From Mycobacterium kyogaense (GTDB lineage Bacteria > Actinomycetota > Actinomycetes > Mycobacteriales > Mycobacteriaceae), in NCBI RefSeq assembly GCF_003254575.1, contig NZ_QJUA01000011.1, positions 1-64,000 on the forward strand: 64,000 bases of DNA. Direction: 5' to 3'. Numbering within the stretch: the first letter of the stretch is position 1; each line of letters opens with the position of its first letter. The translations under genes and the position numbers were made by a program. Shown here in pieces: positions 1 to 7,943 of the stretch. A model generated the notes under the pieces. That model ran no database searches. It saw only the letters and a list, made by a program, of their open reading frames with translations, and was not told where the DNA came from.

Positions 1-1035
1 CGCCCGGCCCCCGCGCCGGCACCGTCGCAGCACTTCGCCGACGTCGAGGTCGACCGCCGGCCCGTCGTGCAATCCGCACCGACGTCGGCCGCATCGATGG
101 GTAACCATCGCGCCATCGACGCGCTCTCCCACGTCGGCGTCCGCTCCGCGGTCAAGATGCCCTCGCAGCGCGGCTGGCGGCACTGGATCTACCTGCTGAC
201 CAGGATCAACCTGGGGCTCTCGCCCGACGAGCTCTACGAGATGGATCTGCACAACCGCATCCGGCGCAACGCCCGCGACTCGTACCAGATCGGAATCTTC
301 GGCCTCAAGGGCGGCGTCGGTAAGACCGCGGTCACGGTGGCGCTGGGTTCGGCCCTGAGCTCTATTCGAGGCGATCGCATCCTTGCGATCGACGCCGACC
401 CCGACGGCGGGAACCTCGCCGACCGGGCCGGCCGCCAGTCCGCGGCAACGATCTCGGACCTGTTGAGCGACAAGGAACTTCACCGCTACAATGACATCCG
501 CGCCTACACGAGCATGAACGGCGCGAACCTCGAGGTGTTGTCGTCGGAGGAGTACAGCGCCGCGCGCCGCGAGTTCAACGACGAGGATTGGCGCTCCGCG
601 ACCGAGATCGTGTCGCGCTACTACAACCTGGTCCTGGCCGATTGCGGCGCGGGTCTGTTCCAGCCGGGAGCCCGCGGGGTGCTCTCGACGGTCTCCGGGC
701 TGGTGATCGTGGCCAGCGCGTCGATCGACGGCGCACGCCAGGCGGCGATCACGATGGACTGGTTGCGGCAGAACGGCTATCAGGATCTGCTCGGGCGCTC
801 GTGCGTGGTGATCAACCATGTCGTGCCGGGCAAGCCGAACATCGATGTCGACGATCTGGTGCAGCAGTTCGAGCGCCACGTGTCTCCGGGCCGGGTCATC
901 GTGCTGCCGTGGGACAAGCACATCGCTGCCGGCACCGAGATCCAGCTCGACCTGTTGGGCAAGGACTTCCGGCGCCGCATGGTCGAACTGGCCGCAGCGC
1001 TGTCCGATGACTTCGACAGGCTCGAGCGGCGTTGA
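1..1035 (+). CDS. espI: EspI-like ESX-1 MinD/ParA-type ATPase (5' end outside window)
   Basis: The reading frame is open from the left edge, so the start and probably a long Pro/Ala-rich N-terminus lie outside the window. Its first visible residues are still Pro/Ala repeats. The visible C-terminal part is a ParA/MinD-like P-loop ATPase. It has a deviant Walker A motif (GLKGGVGKTA, around base 300), a downstream IDADPDGG strand, and a Walker B-like LVLADCGAG segment. EspI proteins combine a proline-rich N-terminus with this ATPase and have been linked to ATP-dependent control of ESX-1 in M. tuberculosis. The next gene, eccD1, overlaps the stop codon as TTGA, which implies one operon. Position just before eccD1 and espJ matches Rv3876, so the assignment is strong although the N-terminus cannot be checked. 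Confidence 0.9.
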   Translation, partial: RPAPAPAPSQHFADVEVDRRPVVQSAPTSAASMGNHRAIDALSHVGVRSAVKMPSQRGWRHWIYLLTRINLGLSPDELYEMDLHNRIRRNARDSYQIGIFGLKGGVGKTAVTVALGSALSSIRGDRILAIDADPDGGNLADRAGRQSAATISDLLSDKELHRYNDIRAYTSMNGANLEVLSSEEYSAARREFNDEDWRSATEIVSRYYNLVLADCGAGLFQPGARGVLSTVSGLVIVASASIDGARQAAITMDWLRQNGYQDLLGRSCVVINHVVPGKPNIDVDDLVQQFERHVSPGRVIVLPWDKHIAAGTEIQLDLLGKDFRRRMVELAAALSDDFDRLERR

Positions 1036-2558
1036 CCGCGACCGCCGCACCCCCGTCGTCGTCGAGCGTCACTCCGGGGCGCCCGGCGACGACGCGCGTC
1101 ACGATCCTGACGGGTCGCCGCATGACCGATCTGGTGCTGCCGTCGGCGGCGCCGATCGAGACCTACGTCGACGAGACGGTGAACGTGCTCGCCGACATCC
1201 TGGAGGACACCCCACCAGAACTGTTGGAGGGCTTCGACTTCAAGGCCCAGGGCGTGTGGTCGTTCGCGCGTCCCGGTGCCCCGCCGATCAAGCTGACGGA
1301 GTCGCTCGACGATGCGGGAGTGGTCGACGGCTCACTGTTGACGGTGGTGTCGGTCAGTCGCACGGAGCGCTACCGGCCGCTCGTCGAGGACGTCATCGAC
1401 GCGATCGCGGTGCTCGACGAGACCCCGGAGTTCAACCGGACCGCGCTGTACCGCTTCGTCGGGCTGATGCTGCCGCTCGTCGCGCTGATGATCACCGCAG
1501 TCGCGATCCTGTCGTGGACGTCGACGGGTCATGACTGGTGGTGGCCCGTCTCGCTGGGCGTGCTCGGCGTGGCGCTGATGGGCGGCAGCTGGTTTGCCCA
1601 AACCCGTTACGGCAGTCTCGATATGGCGGAAAGCCTGCTGGTGTCGTCGCTGCTGACCCTCGGCGGCGGGGTCGCGCTGGCCGTTCCGCTACCGCGCGGC
1701 GTGGAGTCGTTGGGTTCACCGCAGATCGCGGGCGCCGGCGCTCTGGTCTTGCTGATGGTGCTGGCCACCCGCGGCGGACCGCGACGACGGGCGGAGATCG
1801 CTGCCTTCCTCGCGGTGGTCGCCACGGCCGTGACATTCGCCGCCGTCGCGTTCGGCTACGGCTGGCAGGACTGGGTGCCTGCCGGCGCGATCGCGTTCGG
1901 TCTGATCGTCGTCACGAACGCCGCCAAACTGACTGTAGCCGTGGCACGTATCGCCCTGCCGCCGATCCCGGCGCCGGGCGAGACGGTGGCCAACGACGAA
2001 CTGCTGGACCCGGTGACAACGGATGACACGTCGGAGGAATCGGAGACCTGGCAGGCCATCATCGCGTCGGTGCCCGACTCCGCGGCGCGGCTCACCGAGC
2101 GCAGCCGGCTGGCCAAACGGCTGCTGATCGGATTTCTGACCGCCGGCGCTCTGATCCTCGCGGTCGGCGCGATCGCCGTTGTCGTGCAGGGGCACTTCTT
2201 CCTGCACAGCCTCATCGTGGCCGCGTTGGTGACGGTGCTGTGCGGCTTCCGGTCTCGGCTGTACGCCGAGCGGTGGTGTGCCTGGGCGTTGATGGCGGCG
2301 GCGGTGATCATCCCGACGGGTGTGACCGTGCGCCTGTGCCTCTGGTACCCCGAGCAGGCCTGGCTGGTGCTCGCGATCTACACCGCGGTGGCTGTCGTCG
2401 CGGTGATCACGATCGGCGCGACGGACGGCGTGCGGCGCGTGTCACCGGTGACCAAGCGCATCCTCGAGCTCGTCGACGGGGCGACGATCGCGGCGGTCAT
2501 CCCGATGCTGCTGTGGATCGCCGGCGTGTACGACCTGTTGCGAAATCTGCGGTTCTAG
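1032..2558 (+). CDS. eccD1: EccD1, ESX-1 inner-membrane channel component
   Basis: This is a 508-residue protein. An N-terminal ubiquitin-like domain (about residues 20-108) is followed by a string of hydrophobic segments from about residue 141 to the end. The expected EccD topology is eleven membrane spans. EccD forms the membrane-embedded core of the type VII secretion channel, with EccB, EccC and EccE. I chose the TTG start at 1032 because it overlaps the espI stop (TTGA) and keeps the whole ubiquitin-like domain. The next candidate, ATG at 1122, would remove its first strand. The stop codon lies within the ribosome binding site of espJ. Confidence 0.93.
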   Translation: MTATAAPPSSSSVTPGRPATTRVTILTGRRMTDLVLPSAAPIETYVDETVNVLADILEDTPPELLEGFDFKAQGVWSFARPGAPPIKLTESLDDAGVVDGSLLTVVSVSRTERYRPLVEDVIDAIAVLDETPEFNRTALYRFVGLMLPLVALMITAVAILSWTSTGHDWWWPVSLGVLGVALMGGSWFAQTRYGSLDMAESLLVSSLLTLGGGVALAVPLPRGVESLGSPQIAGAGALVLLMVLATRGGPRRRAEIAAFLAVVATAVTFAAVAFGYGWQDWVPAGAIAFGLIVVTNAAKLTVAVARIALPPIPAPGETVANDELLDPVTTDDTSEESETWQAIIASVPDSAARLTERSRLAKRLLIGFLTAGALILAVGAIAVVVQGHFFLHSLIVAALVTVLCGFRSRLYAERWCAWALMAAAVIIPTGVTVRLCLWYPEQAWLVLAIYTAVAVVAVITIGATDGVRRVSPVTKRILELVDGATIAAVIPMLLWIAGVYDLLRNLRF

Positions 2559-2567
2559 GAGGTTCTG

Positions 2568-3323
2568 GTGACCAATCCCGCTCCGCTGACAGTCGATCCG
2601 GAGGCACTGGCAGCTGCAGGTGGCGCATTGTCGGCAGCGGCCGCCGACTTGCCGGCGGCGCCTGAACCCTTCATGCCGGTGGGGACGGATCCGCTGTCGA
2701 CCACGATCATCGGGCAGATCCCGGCTGTCGAAGGGCCCATCTACGAGCAGCTCCCCGTGGTGAAGACCCAGGCGACGCAAACCGCGAGCAACGTCACGAA
2801 CGCGGCCAATGCCTACACGGCGACCGATCAGCGACTCGGCGGTGCGATCAGTGCCGAAATGCAGAACGCGGCCGGGGTCGGTGGCGGCTTGTCGGGTGCA
2901 GCCGGTGGCGCTGCAGGTGCGGGGGCTGGCGCCGCGGGATCAGCTGGCGGCGGCATGAGCCAGATGATGAGCATGCCGATGCAGATGGCCTCGCAGATGA
3001 CGCAGATGCCGATGCAGATGATGGGTGCCGTGCAGCAGGTACCGCAGGGCATCATGCAGGGTGCGCAGCAGGTGGGGCAGCAGGTGCAGCAGATGGTCGG
3101 CCAGTTCGGCGGCGCTGGTGGCGCGGGGGGTGCCGGTAGTGGCGGAAGTGAGTCGGGGTCGGGCATCGACATACCCGAGGCCGAGAAAGCTGAGAGCGCG
3201 AACGACGGCGCTACGGGCGGCGATCCGGGCGCGGAGCGAGCCCCGGAGGCAGAGCAGAAGGACAAGGCCGACGAAGAGACGCCGGGTCGGCATCGGGCCG
3301 CAGATGATCGGATCAATCTGTGA
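2568..3323 (+). CDS. espJ: EspJ-like ESX-1-associated protein
   Basis: This is a 251-residue protein. The N-terminal 100 residues are alanine-rich and predicted helical, and end in a YTATD sequence (residues 83-87). That fits the YxxxD/E export motif of ESX substrates. Residues about 105-185 are Gly/Ala-rich and then strikingly Met/Gln-rich (repeats of PMQM type). The C-terminus is charged and low in complexity. The order eccD1-espJ and the helical N-terminus match Rv3878 (EspJ). A perfect AGGAGG (2557-2562) precedes the GTG start and overlaps the eccD1 stop. The Met/Gln-rich centre is unlike the M. tuberculosis protein as I remember it. The exact role of EspJ in secretion is not known to me. 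Confidence 0.85.
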   Translation: MTNPAPLTVDPEALAAAGGALSAAAADLPAAPEPFMPVGTDPLSTTIIGQIPAVEGPIYEQLPVVKTQATQTASNVTNAANAYTATDQRLGGAISAEMQNAAGVGGGLSGAAGGAAGAGAGAAGSAGGGMSQMMSMPMQMASQMTQMPMQMMGAVQQVPQGIMQGAQQVGQQVQQMVGQFGGAGGAGGAGSGGSESGSGIDIPEAEKAESANDGATGGDPGAERAPEAEQKDKADEETPGRHRAADDRINL

Positions 3324-3634
3324 CGGGCTCACTGCAGGTCAATCCGGGTGAATTGCGTTCTGCCGGAACGTCTTTCACGGGTGTCGCGGACAAGCTCGTG
3401 TCTTTGGACCCGGGAACGCCGCTGGCCGATGCGGCGGCGGCCGTGCCGGGTCTGAAGACGGCGGGGGCGTGCCTGACGGCCAAAGAGTCAGTGGCGCAGC
3501 AGATGATCGCGATTACCAGCGCGGCGCGCACTTTCGGCGGGAATCTCACGTCGGCTGCCGACAAATACGAGAGCACCGATCAGGCGTCGGGCGGCAACAT
3601 CGCCGGTGTTCCGATGCCGGCACCCGGCGGCTGA
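3320..3634 (+). CDS. Small EspC-like (DUF2580-type) ESX-1 substrate candidate
   Basis: This is a 104-residue protein starting at a GTG that overlaps the espJ stop (GTGA). It looks like one helical hairpin: LQVNPGELRSAG near the N-terminus, and a second helix ending in YESTD at residues 83-87. That is a YxxxD motif, as in EspC and other small ESX-1 substrates. Length and pattern fit the DUF2580/EspC family. Its layout is the same as the first 100 residues of EspJ next door, with the YxxxD motif at the same residue numbers, so the two are probably paralogues. M. tuberculosis has no gene here between espJ and espK, as I recall. It ends tail to tail with espK with no gap. Confidence 0.8.
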   Translation: MTGSLQVNPGELRSAGTSFTGVADKLVSLDPGTPLADAAAAVPGLKTAGACLTAKESVAQQMIAITSAARTFGGNLTSAADKYESTDQASGGNIAGVPMPAPGG

Positions 3635-5851
3635 TCAGACGGTCGCGGTGGCGTTGACTGCGTCGCCGATCATCACCGCGAGGTGCTGCCAGTACACCCA
3701 ATCCGCAATAGCCTGCCGCTGAGTCGCAGCGTCTGTTGCGGTGTGGGCGCGGTGGAGTGCGTGAACCTGCGCGTGCTCGGCGTAGGTGACGAAGGCCTGC
3801 AGATGGGCGGTGCCGCGTTGCGGGCTGGTGCTCATCAAGGGTTTGGCGACCTCGAACCAGAGTTTGGCGGTGTCGTCGGCGGGTGGTTCTTGGTCGGCTG
3901 GTGCCGGGGGGAGGAGTTCGGTGAGTCCGGTGTCGCTGGCGGCGTTGAGTTGCTGAGCGGCTGCGGGTGCGATGACGTCTAACCGGCTGCGGCCCTGCAT
4001 CTTTCCGCTCTCGGGCATGTCGTCGGCGGTGAGGATGACTTTCGCGACGCCGGGGTCGAAGGTGGCGAACTGCTCTTCGGTCGCGACGACGGCGCGCAGT
4101 TTCTTGTCGTGGTGTTGAGCCCACCGCTGGATGGCGAGGATGGGGTAGGTGGCCCAGGTGGCGCGTTCGGAGAGGGGAATGGCTTCGTCGGCGGAGGCCA
4201 TTTTGACGGTGTCGGGGAGGTGGACGCCGTCGGGGATGTAGCCCAGGCCGTAGCTGTTGGCGACGACGATGGTGCCGTCCATGGTCACGCCGGTGACCCA
4301 GAAGAAGCCGAAGTCCATGACACCGACGTTGAGGGCGGCGGCGATGTGGCGGGCACGCTGGAGCGGATCGTTACCAGTTGCATTGCGGCGCAACGCTCCT
4401 GCGGTGGTGGCGGCGGCAATTGCGTCGCGTTCGGCGCGGCTCGCTGACACTGGAACAGGTGCAGGCGCAGCCGCGGCGTTGGCGGCGCTGGCAGCCGACA
4501 TCGGAGCGACGCCTGGACCGGTGGCGGCGGGTGCGGTACCCGGCGCGGGAGGTGCCGGAGGTGCCGGAGGTGCCGGAGGTGCTGGCGTGGTGGGAGGTCC
4601 GAGTGGCACCGGCGGGGGCGATGCGGGTGCCCCGGTCGGGGCAGAAGCCACCGGTGCGGCGCCGGCCGACCCGCCACCCATGGCGCCACCAGAAGCACCG
4701 CCTGCAGAGCCACCTGCGGGAGGTGCAGCAGCTGCGGCCTGGTTGACCGGAGCTTGCGCGGGGGCGGGAGCACTCGCTGGTGCGGGGGAGGACAACGGCG
4801 CGGGCGGTTGGCTCGCTATCGGCTGCATGGTCGTGGGTTTGGCGGAACCGGCGGAGGAGTTCGCTGACTGGGTCGTATTCGGATTGCCGGTCCCAGAAGC
4901 GCTTGGGTTCGGGGCGCCCGCGCCGCCAGCCGCGCTCGAAGGAGTGCCCGATGCAGGAGCGGCATTACTGGACGACGCGCTGGCCGAAGTTGTCGACGCC
5001 GAGCTAGCGCCACCCCCAGGAGTAGACCCGGAGCCAGTCGTTACAGGCGAGCCGCTTCCACCTGTACTGCTCGGAATAGCGGCGGATGGTGGTTGTGAAC
5101 CCAGTGCGGGCGCGTTGGCTGTGGTCGCCTGAGGCGTTGTCGGCGAACTTATTTCGCCCTGTTCTATTTTCGGATTAGTCGATCCGCCTTGTTGCCCTGC
5201 TAAAGCTATGGGGGTAGGTGTCGAATTCTTCACAGGAGAGATGACGTGCTGAGTACTACCTGACTGAGAATTCAAGGTCGTCGGTGGGGGCTGGGGGGCG
5301 CCGGGTTGAGTCGGGCTCGGCGGCGAGAATTCTGGGATCGAATCAATAGGCGGATTCCAGAGATCGAAAACCGGTATCTTCGAGGCGGCTCCGGCGACAA
5401 GTCCCGAGTTTAGTCCGTTCTGAGCTCCGAGATATGCGCTCAGCTCGAACTCGCGGAGTTCCGGATTTGTTGGGCGATTTCGAATTTCCTCAATCTTCGC
5501 CTGCGCGCTCAGGAGGTTCTTGTTCACAGCAAGCTTCGCCTCCGCAACGCTGCTCGCAGCTAAGTTGTAGAAGGCATACGCCTTTGCCAGGTGCATCTCA
5601 AGCTGTTGGAGATCCACGATACGTTTCTGGAGAGCAGATCGACCTGCGTCAGCGGCATCGCCGCTCCAGGTGCCGGTGTCGAATATCTCCGTCTTTCGGT
5701 CCTGCCATTGGGTGCAGACTGCATGGACCTTGTTGCGGAGATTTAGGTACTGTGTGGCCTGCTTGCGAAGCGCGTCCTCATCGATTTCGGGCCAACCGAG
5801 GGGCTCGGTCATCTCTTCGATGTATTCGCCCGATGTTTTGCCGACCCCCAT
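3635..5851 (-). CDS. espK: EspK-like ESX-1-associated protein
   Basis: This is a 738-residue protein in three parts. An N-terminal helical domain (about 1-140) contains a WSG turn at residues 62-64, as in WXG/PPE-type proteins. A long Pro/Ala/Ser/Gly-rich linker (about 165-475) includes a PAP-type repeat. A folded C-terminal domain (about 480-738) has GVMDFGFFWVTGV near its start. Length (729 residues in Rv3879c from memory), orientation and position match EspK, which has been linked to EspB delivery to the secretion machine. The ATG follows the stop of the upstream gene directly (TGAATG), preceded by GGAG. The first 450 bases of coding sequence are clearly less GC-rich than the rest. Confidence 0.9.
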   Translation of the reverse strand: MGVGKTSGEYIEEMTEPLGWPEIDEDALRKQATQYLNLRNKVHAVCTQWQDRKTEIFDTGTWSGDAADAGRSALQKRIVDLQQLEMHLAKAYAFYNLAASSVAEAKLAVNKNLLSAQAKIEEIRNRPTNPELREFELSAYLGAQNGLNSGLVAGAASKIPVFDLWNPPIDSIPEFSPPSPTQPGAPQPPPTTLNSQSGSTQHVISPVKNSTPTPIALAGQQGGSTNPKIEQGEISSPTTPQATTANAPALGSQPPSAAIPSSTGGSGSPVTTGSGSTPGGGASSASTTSASASSSNAAPASGTPSSAAGGAGAPNPSASGTGNPNTTQSANSSAGSAKPTTMQPIASQPPAPLSSPAPASAPAPAQAPVNQAAAAAPPAGGSAGGASGGAMGGGSAGAAPVASAPTGAPASPPPVPLGPPTTPAPPAPPAPPAPPAPGTAPAATGPGVAPMSAASAANAAAAPAPVPVSASRAERDAIAAATTAGALRRNATGNDPLQRARHIAAALNVGVMDFGFFWVTGVTMDGTIVVANSYGLGYIPDGVHLPDTVKMASADEAIPLSERATWATYPILAIQRWAQHHDKKLRAVVATEEQFATFDPGVAKVILTADDMPESGKMQGRSRLDVIAPAAAQQLNAASDTGLTELLPPAPADQEPPADDTAKLWFEVAKPLMSTSPQRGTAHLQAFVTYAEHAQVHALHRAHTATDAATQRQAIADWVYWQHLAVMIGDAVNATATV
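4548..4585 (-). repeat. 9-bp tandem repeat in the espK linker
   Basis: The plus strand shows four near-identical 9-bp units of GGTGCCGGA in a row. On the coding strand they give a repeating Pro-Pro-Ala pattern in the EspK linker. The unit length is a multiple of three, so changes in copy number would stay in frame and only alter linker length. Confidence 0.8.
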
Positions 5852-6940
5852 TCAATTCTCCGCCGCTAAGCAAGCCTGATTATTGACTGCCACGAGTTGA
5901 GCCGAGGCATTTGCAAGATACGCGTCGGCCGGCACGTAGGTTGCGAAGGACTGCACGTATGCCCGGCTGTAAAGCGCTGCGAGGTCAGCGAAATCTGCAA
6001 ACACTGCACTTTGGCTGCGAATGCCCATCTCTTGGAGTTGGTCCGCGTTGGCCGACATCGGCGCCGCGACCGCGGCATAGATCGCCTGCTGTTCAGGAGA
6101 CCACTGACTAACGGGGATATTCGGATTCGAGGCAAGCCAATCCGAGCTCACTGCGTCAAATTCTGACGCTGTCTGTTTCCAATCAGGGCACACAGGAGAA
6201 GCCTTGGTCATGAATCGCGACGGCTGGATCGGGTCACCTATCGGGGCAACTTCTACCGGTGCACTCGTGGCAGGGACGAGCTGCGATCTTGACGCAGCAG
6301 AACCAGTAGAGATCGCCGAGCAAATCCAAACCAACGCGTTGGAGCTTGCCGTCGATACGTTGGCCAGATGATCGTCCGACGGCACGTAGTTCGGTGTAGC
6401 GGCTGCGTAGGCGCGTAGATAGGCGATTGTCTGGGCGTAAAGCTCGCGCATCACCCGGTGTGGCGTCTTTGACACCAAAGGGACGGTTTGGTCAGCAGCG
6501 CTTCCCATGGCTTTAGCAGCTTGCTGATACTGCTCCTTCTGCTGTTGTGTCCAAGACGCCGATGGCACGGACGGGTCGCGGTTAGACCAGCCCTTCGCGA
6601 GTTGTTCTGTCAGCGTGTCGTTAATGGGGCCCCAGGCGGCGCAAGTCGGGTCCTCGGTAACGATGCTGACGGGTCCCCGATCGTCCGCGCTGGCAACGTC
6701 GGCTGCCGTAGGAGGAGTAGTCGACTCCGGAGGGCCTGACGGCCGTGCCGACCCGTGACTGCTGTTGCGTGTAAGCATCAACGTGGCCACCACCGTGACC
6801 ACTACAACGATAAGGACGCCGAGTCCGCCAAGTACCCACTTCGTCTTTCCACCACCTTTTGGCGGCGGGAGTGGCGGGCCCCAGTACTGCGGTGGACCTT
6901 GCGGTGGCGGCGGCCATTGGCCGGACGGCGGCATCGTCAT
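5852..6940 (-). CDS. Single-span membrane protein with two copies of a cysteine-bracketed domain
   Basis: This is a 362-residue protein that I cannot assign to a named family. Residues 1-31 are Pro/Gly-rich and cytoplasmic in appearance. One membrane span runs from about 35 to 56, then a Ser/Pro/Thr linker to about 98. Two homologous extracytoplasmic domains follow, C100-C207 and C251-C357. They share a start of Cys-x-x-Trp, a central Trp followed by Q-rich helix ending in AKAM or AAPM, a Tyr/Ala helix with TYVP or NYVP, HLAN or YLAN, and a final Cys. One disulfide per domain is likely. The stop abuts the espK start, so it is the first gene of an espK operon. A membrane-anchored accessory to EspK or ESX-1 is inferred from position only. 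The coding sequence is less GC-rich than its neighbours. Confidence 0.75.
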   Translation of the reverse strand: MTMPPSGQWPPPPQGPPQYWGPPLPPPKGGGKTKWVLGGLGVLIVVVVTVVATLMLTRNSSHGSARPSGPPESTTPPTAADVASADDRGPVSIVTEDPTCAAWGPINDTLTEQLAKGWSNRDPSVPSASWTQQQKEQYQQAAKAMGSAADQTVPLVSKTPHRVMRELYAQTIAYLRAYAAATPNYVPSDDHLANVSTASSNALVWICSAISTGSAASRSQLVPATSAPVEVAPIGDPIQPSRFMTKASPVCPDWKQTASEFDAVSSDWLASNPNIPVSQWSPEQQAIYAAVAAPMSANADQLQEMGIRSQSAVFADFADLAALYSRAYVQSFATYVPADAYLANASAQLVAVNNQACLAAEN

Positions 6941-7482
6941 GCAGACCGCTCCGGTTTTTGCCGCAACATCCCAACCTCCCAGTCAGCGCATTTCAGCGAC
7001 GGCTATCGCCAACGTTTGACCAATCCAGCTTACGAGACGCTGCAGGCGCCTTAGGGCACCGATTTCTCTGGCGCCACGCCTAATCTCAATCCCCGTTAGA
7101 GAACTCTGCGTTCTTCAACGCACCCCAAATCCGGTCGAGATGGGTGCCATTGCACGAGGCGCGAGTCCAGGCGGGTTGGGTTTGAAACCGTCATGCCTCG
7201 GTGTGAAAGGCGACATAGCAGTGCCAGCCACAGCAGCAAAATGCGCCCGCCCGCACTGCGACGCCCGCTGAGCCGGGGTCGCCCGGTGACAAACCGACGA
7301 CGAAGCGCCCGTCCTGGCATCGTCAACGGGGACAGCTGCGTAGTTTCCCGCAACAATACAGCCATATCGTAATGGTATCGTCAGCGGGAAAGAGCCATAG
7401 GTTGACGCAGTTCAAGCAAAGCGGAGATGTTGCTAGCAACAGGTGGTTGCAAAACCCGCGGCACGACGGAAGGACCTACACC
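6941..7482. other. Gene-free stretch between divergent genes
   Basis: I see no convincing gene in these 540 bases on either strand. The one open frame (7096-7365, minus) has no ribosome binding site and reads like noise. Base composition is lower in GC than the flanks. The left end carries the upstream region of the duplicated-domain membrane gene, and the right end a promoter-like region for the small plus-strand gene. Confidence 0.55.
7402..7441 (+). promoter_or_regulatory. Putative promoter with a perfect 14-bp palindrome
   Basis: TTGACG (7402-7407) could be a -35 element. Seventeen bases on is AGATGT, a weak -10. A perfect palindrome, TGTTGCTAGCAACA (7428-7441), overlaps the expected start of transcription, which is where a repressor would bind. 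The nearby TetR gene on the minus strand is a possible but unproven partner. Confidence 0.4.
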
Positions 7483-7542
7483 GTGATGCCGATTTCGTCG
7501 CTAGCCATGGCACCTGCGGCCTCCTCGCGGCTCAATGGTTAA
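7483..7542 (+). CDS. Possible 19-codon leader peptide
   Basis: A GTG-ATG start follows a good ribosome binding site (GGAAGGAC, 7468-7475). The frame reads 19 codons to a TAA at 7540-7542. The ATG of the next gene (7535) lies inside its last codons, so the two could be translationally coupled. The next gene has no good ribosome binding site of its own, which supports coupling. It may instead be chance, or the true start region of the next gene may be misread. Confidence 0.35.
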   Translation: MMPISSLAMAPAASSRLNG

Positions 7543-7834
7543 GCCACGCCCGGACAGCGCCGACTATGTCAACTGCGCCTTCGTGATCACCTTGGTCGAT
7601 CGACAACGCCTCACCTACGGTGCCGGTTCCGACCTCCGCATCGATCATGGTGAACTGACCGCCTCAGATGCCGTCGGTAACGAACGCCGCATCGCGGTGC
7701 AGGACTGGCAGGACGTCATCATCAACGCTTCCGAGGTCCTCTCCAACCGGTGGCGTCGGACGCGTCCGCCCACCACGCAGACCTCAGCGCCGCCAGAGCC
7801 GCCCGCCGACATCGACCCCGAACAACCCAGCTGA
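7535..7834 (+). CDS. Small protein of unknown function
   Basis: This is a 99-residue protein that I do not recognise. Residues 15-70 look like a compact beta-rich domain: VNCAFVITLVDRQRLTYG, then RIDHGELTASDAVG, then RIAVQDWQDVIINA. The final 25 residues are a Pro/Thr-rich tail. Codon use in the first 70 codons fits a real gene. The ATG lacks a clear ribosome binding site and overlaps the end of a possible 19-codon leader. The DNA coding for the tail and the stop codon has been duplicated directly downstream. It lies in an accessory pocket between espK and espL. Confidence 0.55.
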   Translation: MVKPRPDSADYVNCAFVITLVDRQRLTYGAGSDLRIDHGELTASDAVGNERRIAVQDWQDVIINASEVLSNRWRRTRPPTTQTSAPPEPPADIDPEQPS

Positions 7835-7922
7835 CGTCACGTCCCACCACGCAGACCTCAGCGCCGCCAGAGCCGCCCGCCGACGACGACCCCGAACAAC
7901 AACCCAGCTGACGTCACGTCCC
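7769..7922. repeat. Tandem duplication (about 74 and 77 bp units)
   Basis: Two nearly identical head-to-tail units start at 7769 and 7843. A third start (CCCACC) is visible at 7920. The second unit has three extra bases (one more CAA) and a few substitutions. Unit 1 holds the 3' end and stop codon of the small upstream gene, and each unit ends with the palindrome TGACGTCA. The second copy is not translated as part of the gene. Confidence 0.9.
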
Positions 7923-7943
7923 ACCGCGCAACAGTCCGGTCCG

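Noticed and set aside
4257..5132. 291-codon plus-strand Ala/Gly-rich frame opposite espK
   Set aside because: It resembles a PE-PGRS-like protein only because the EspK linker is Pro/Ala-rich. There is no PE domain or start signal.
7096..7365. 89-codon minus-strand frame in the gene-free stretch
   Set aside because: No ribosome binding site, no protein-like pattern and an excess of Arg.
7832..7839. TGACGTCA palindrome as a regulatory site
   Set aside because: It occurs twice only because the surrounding DNA is duplicated, and it covers the stop codon of a gene.
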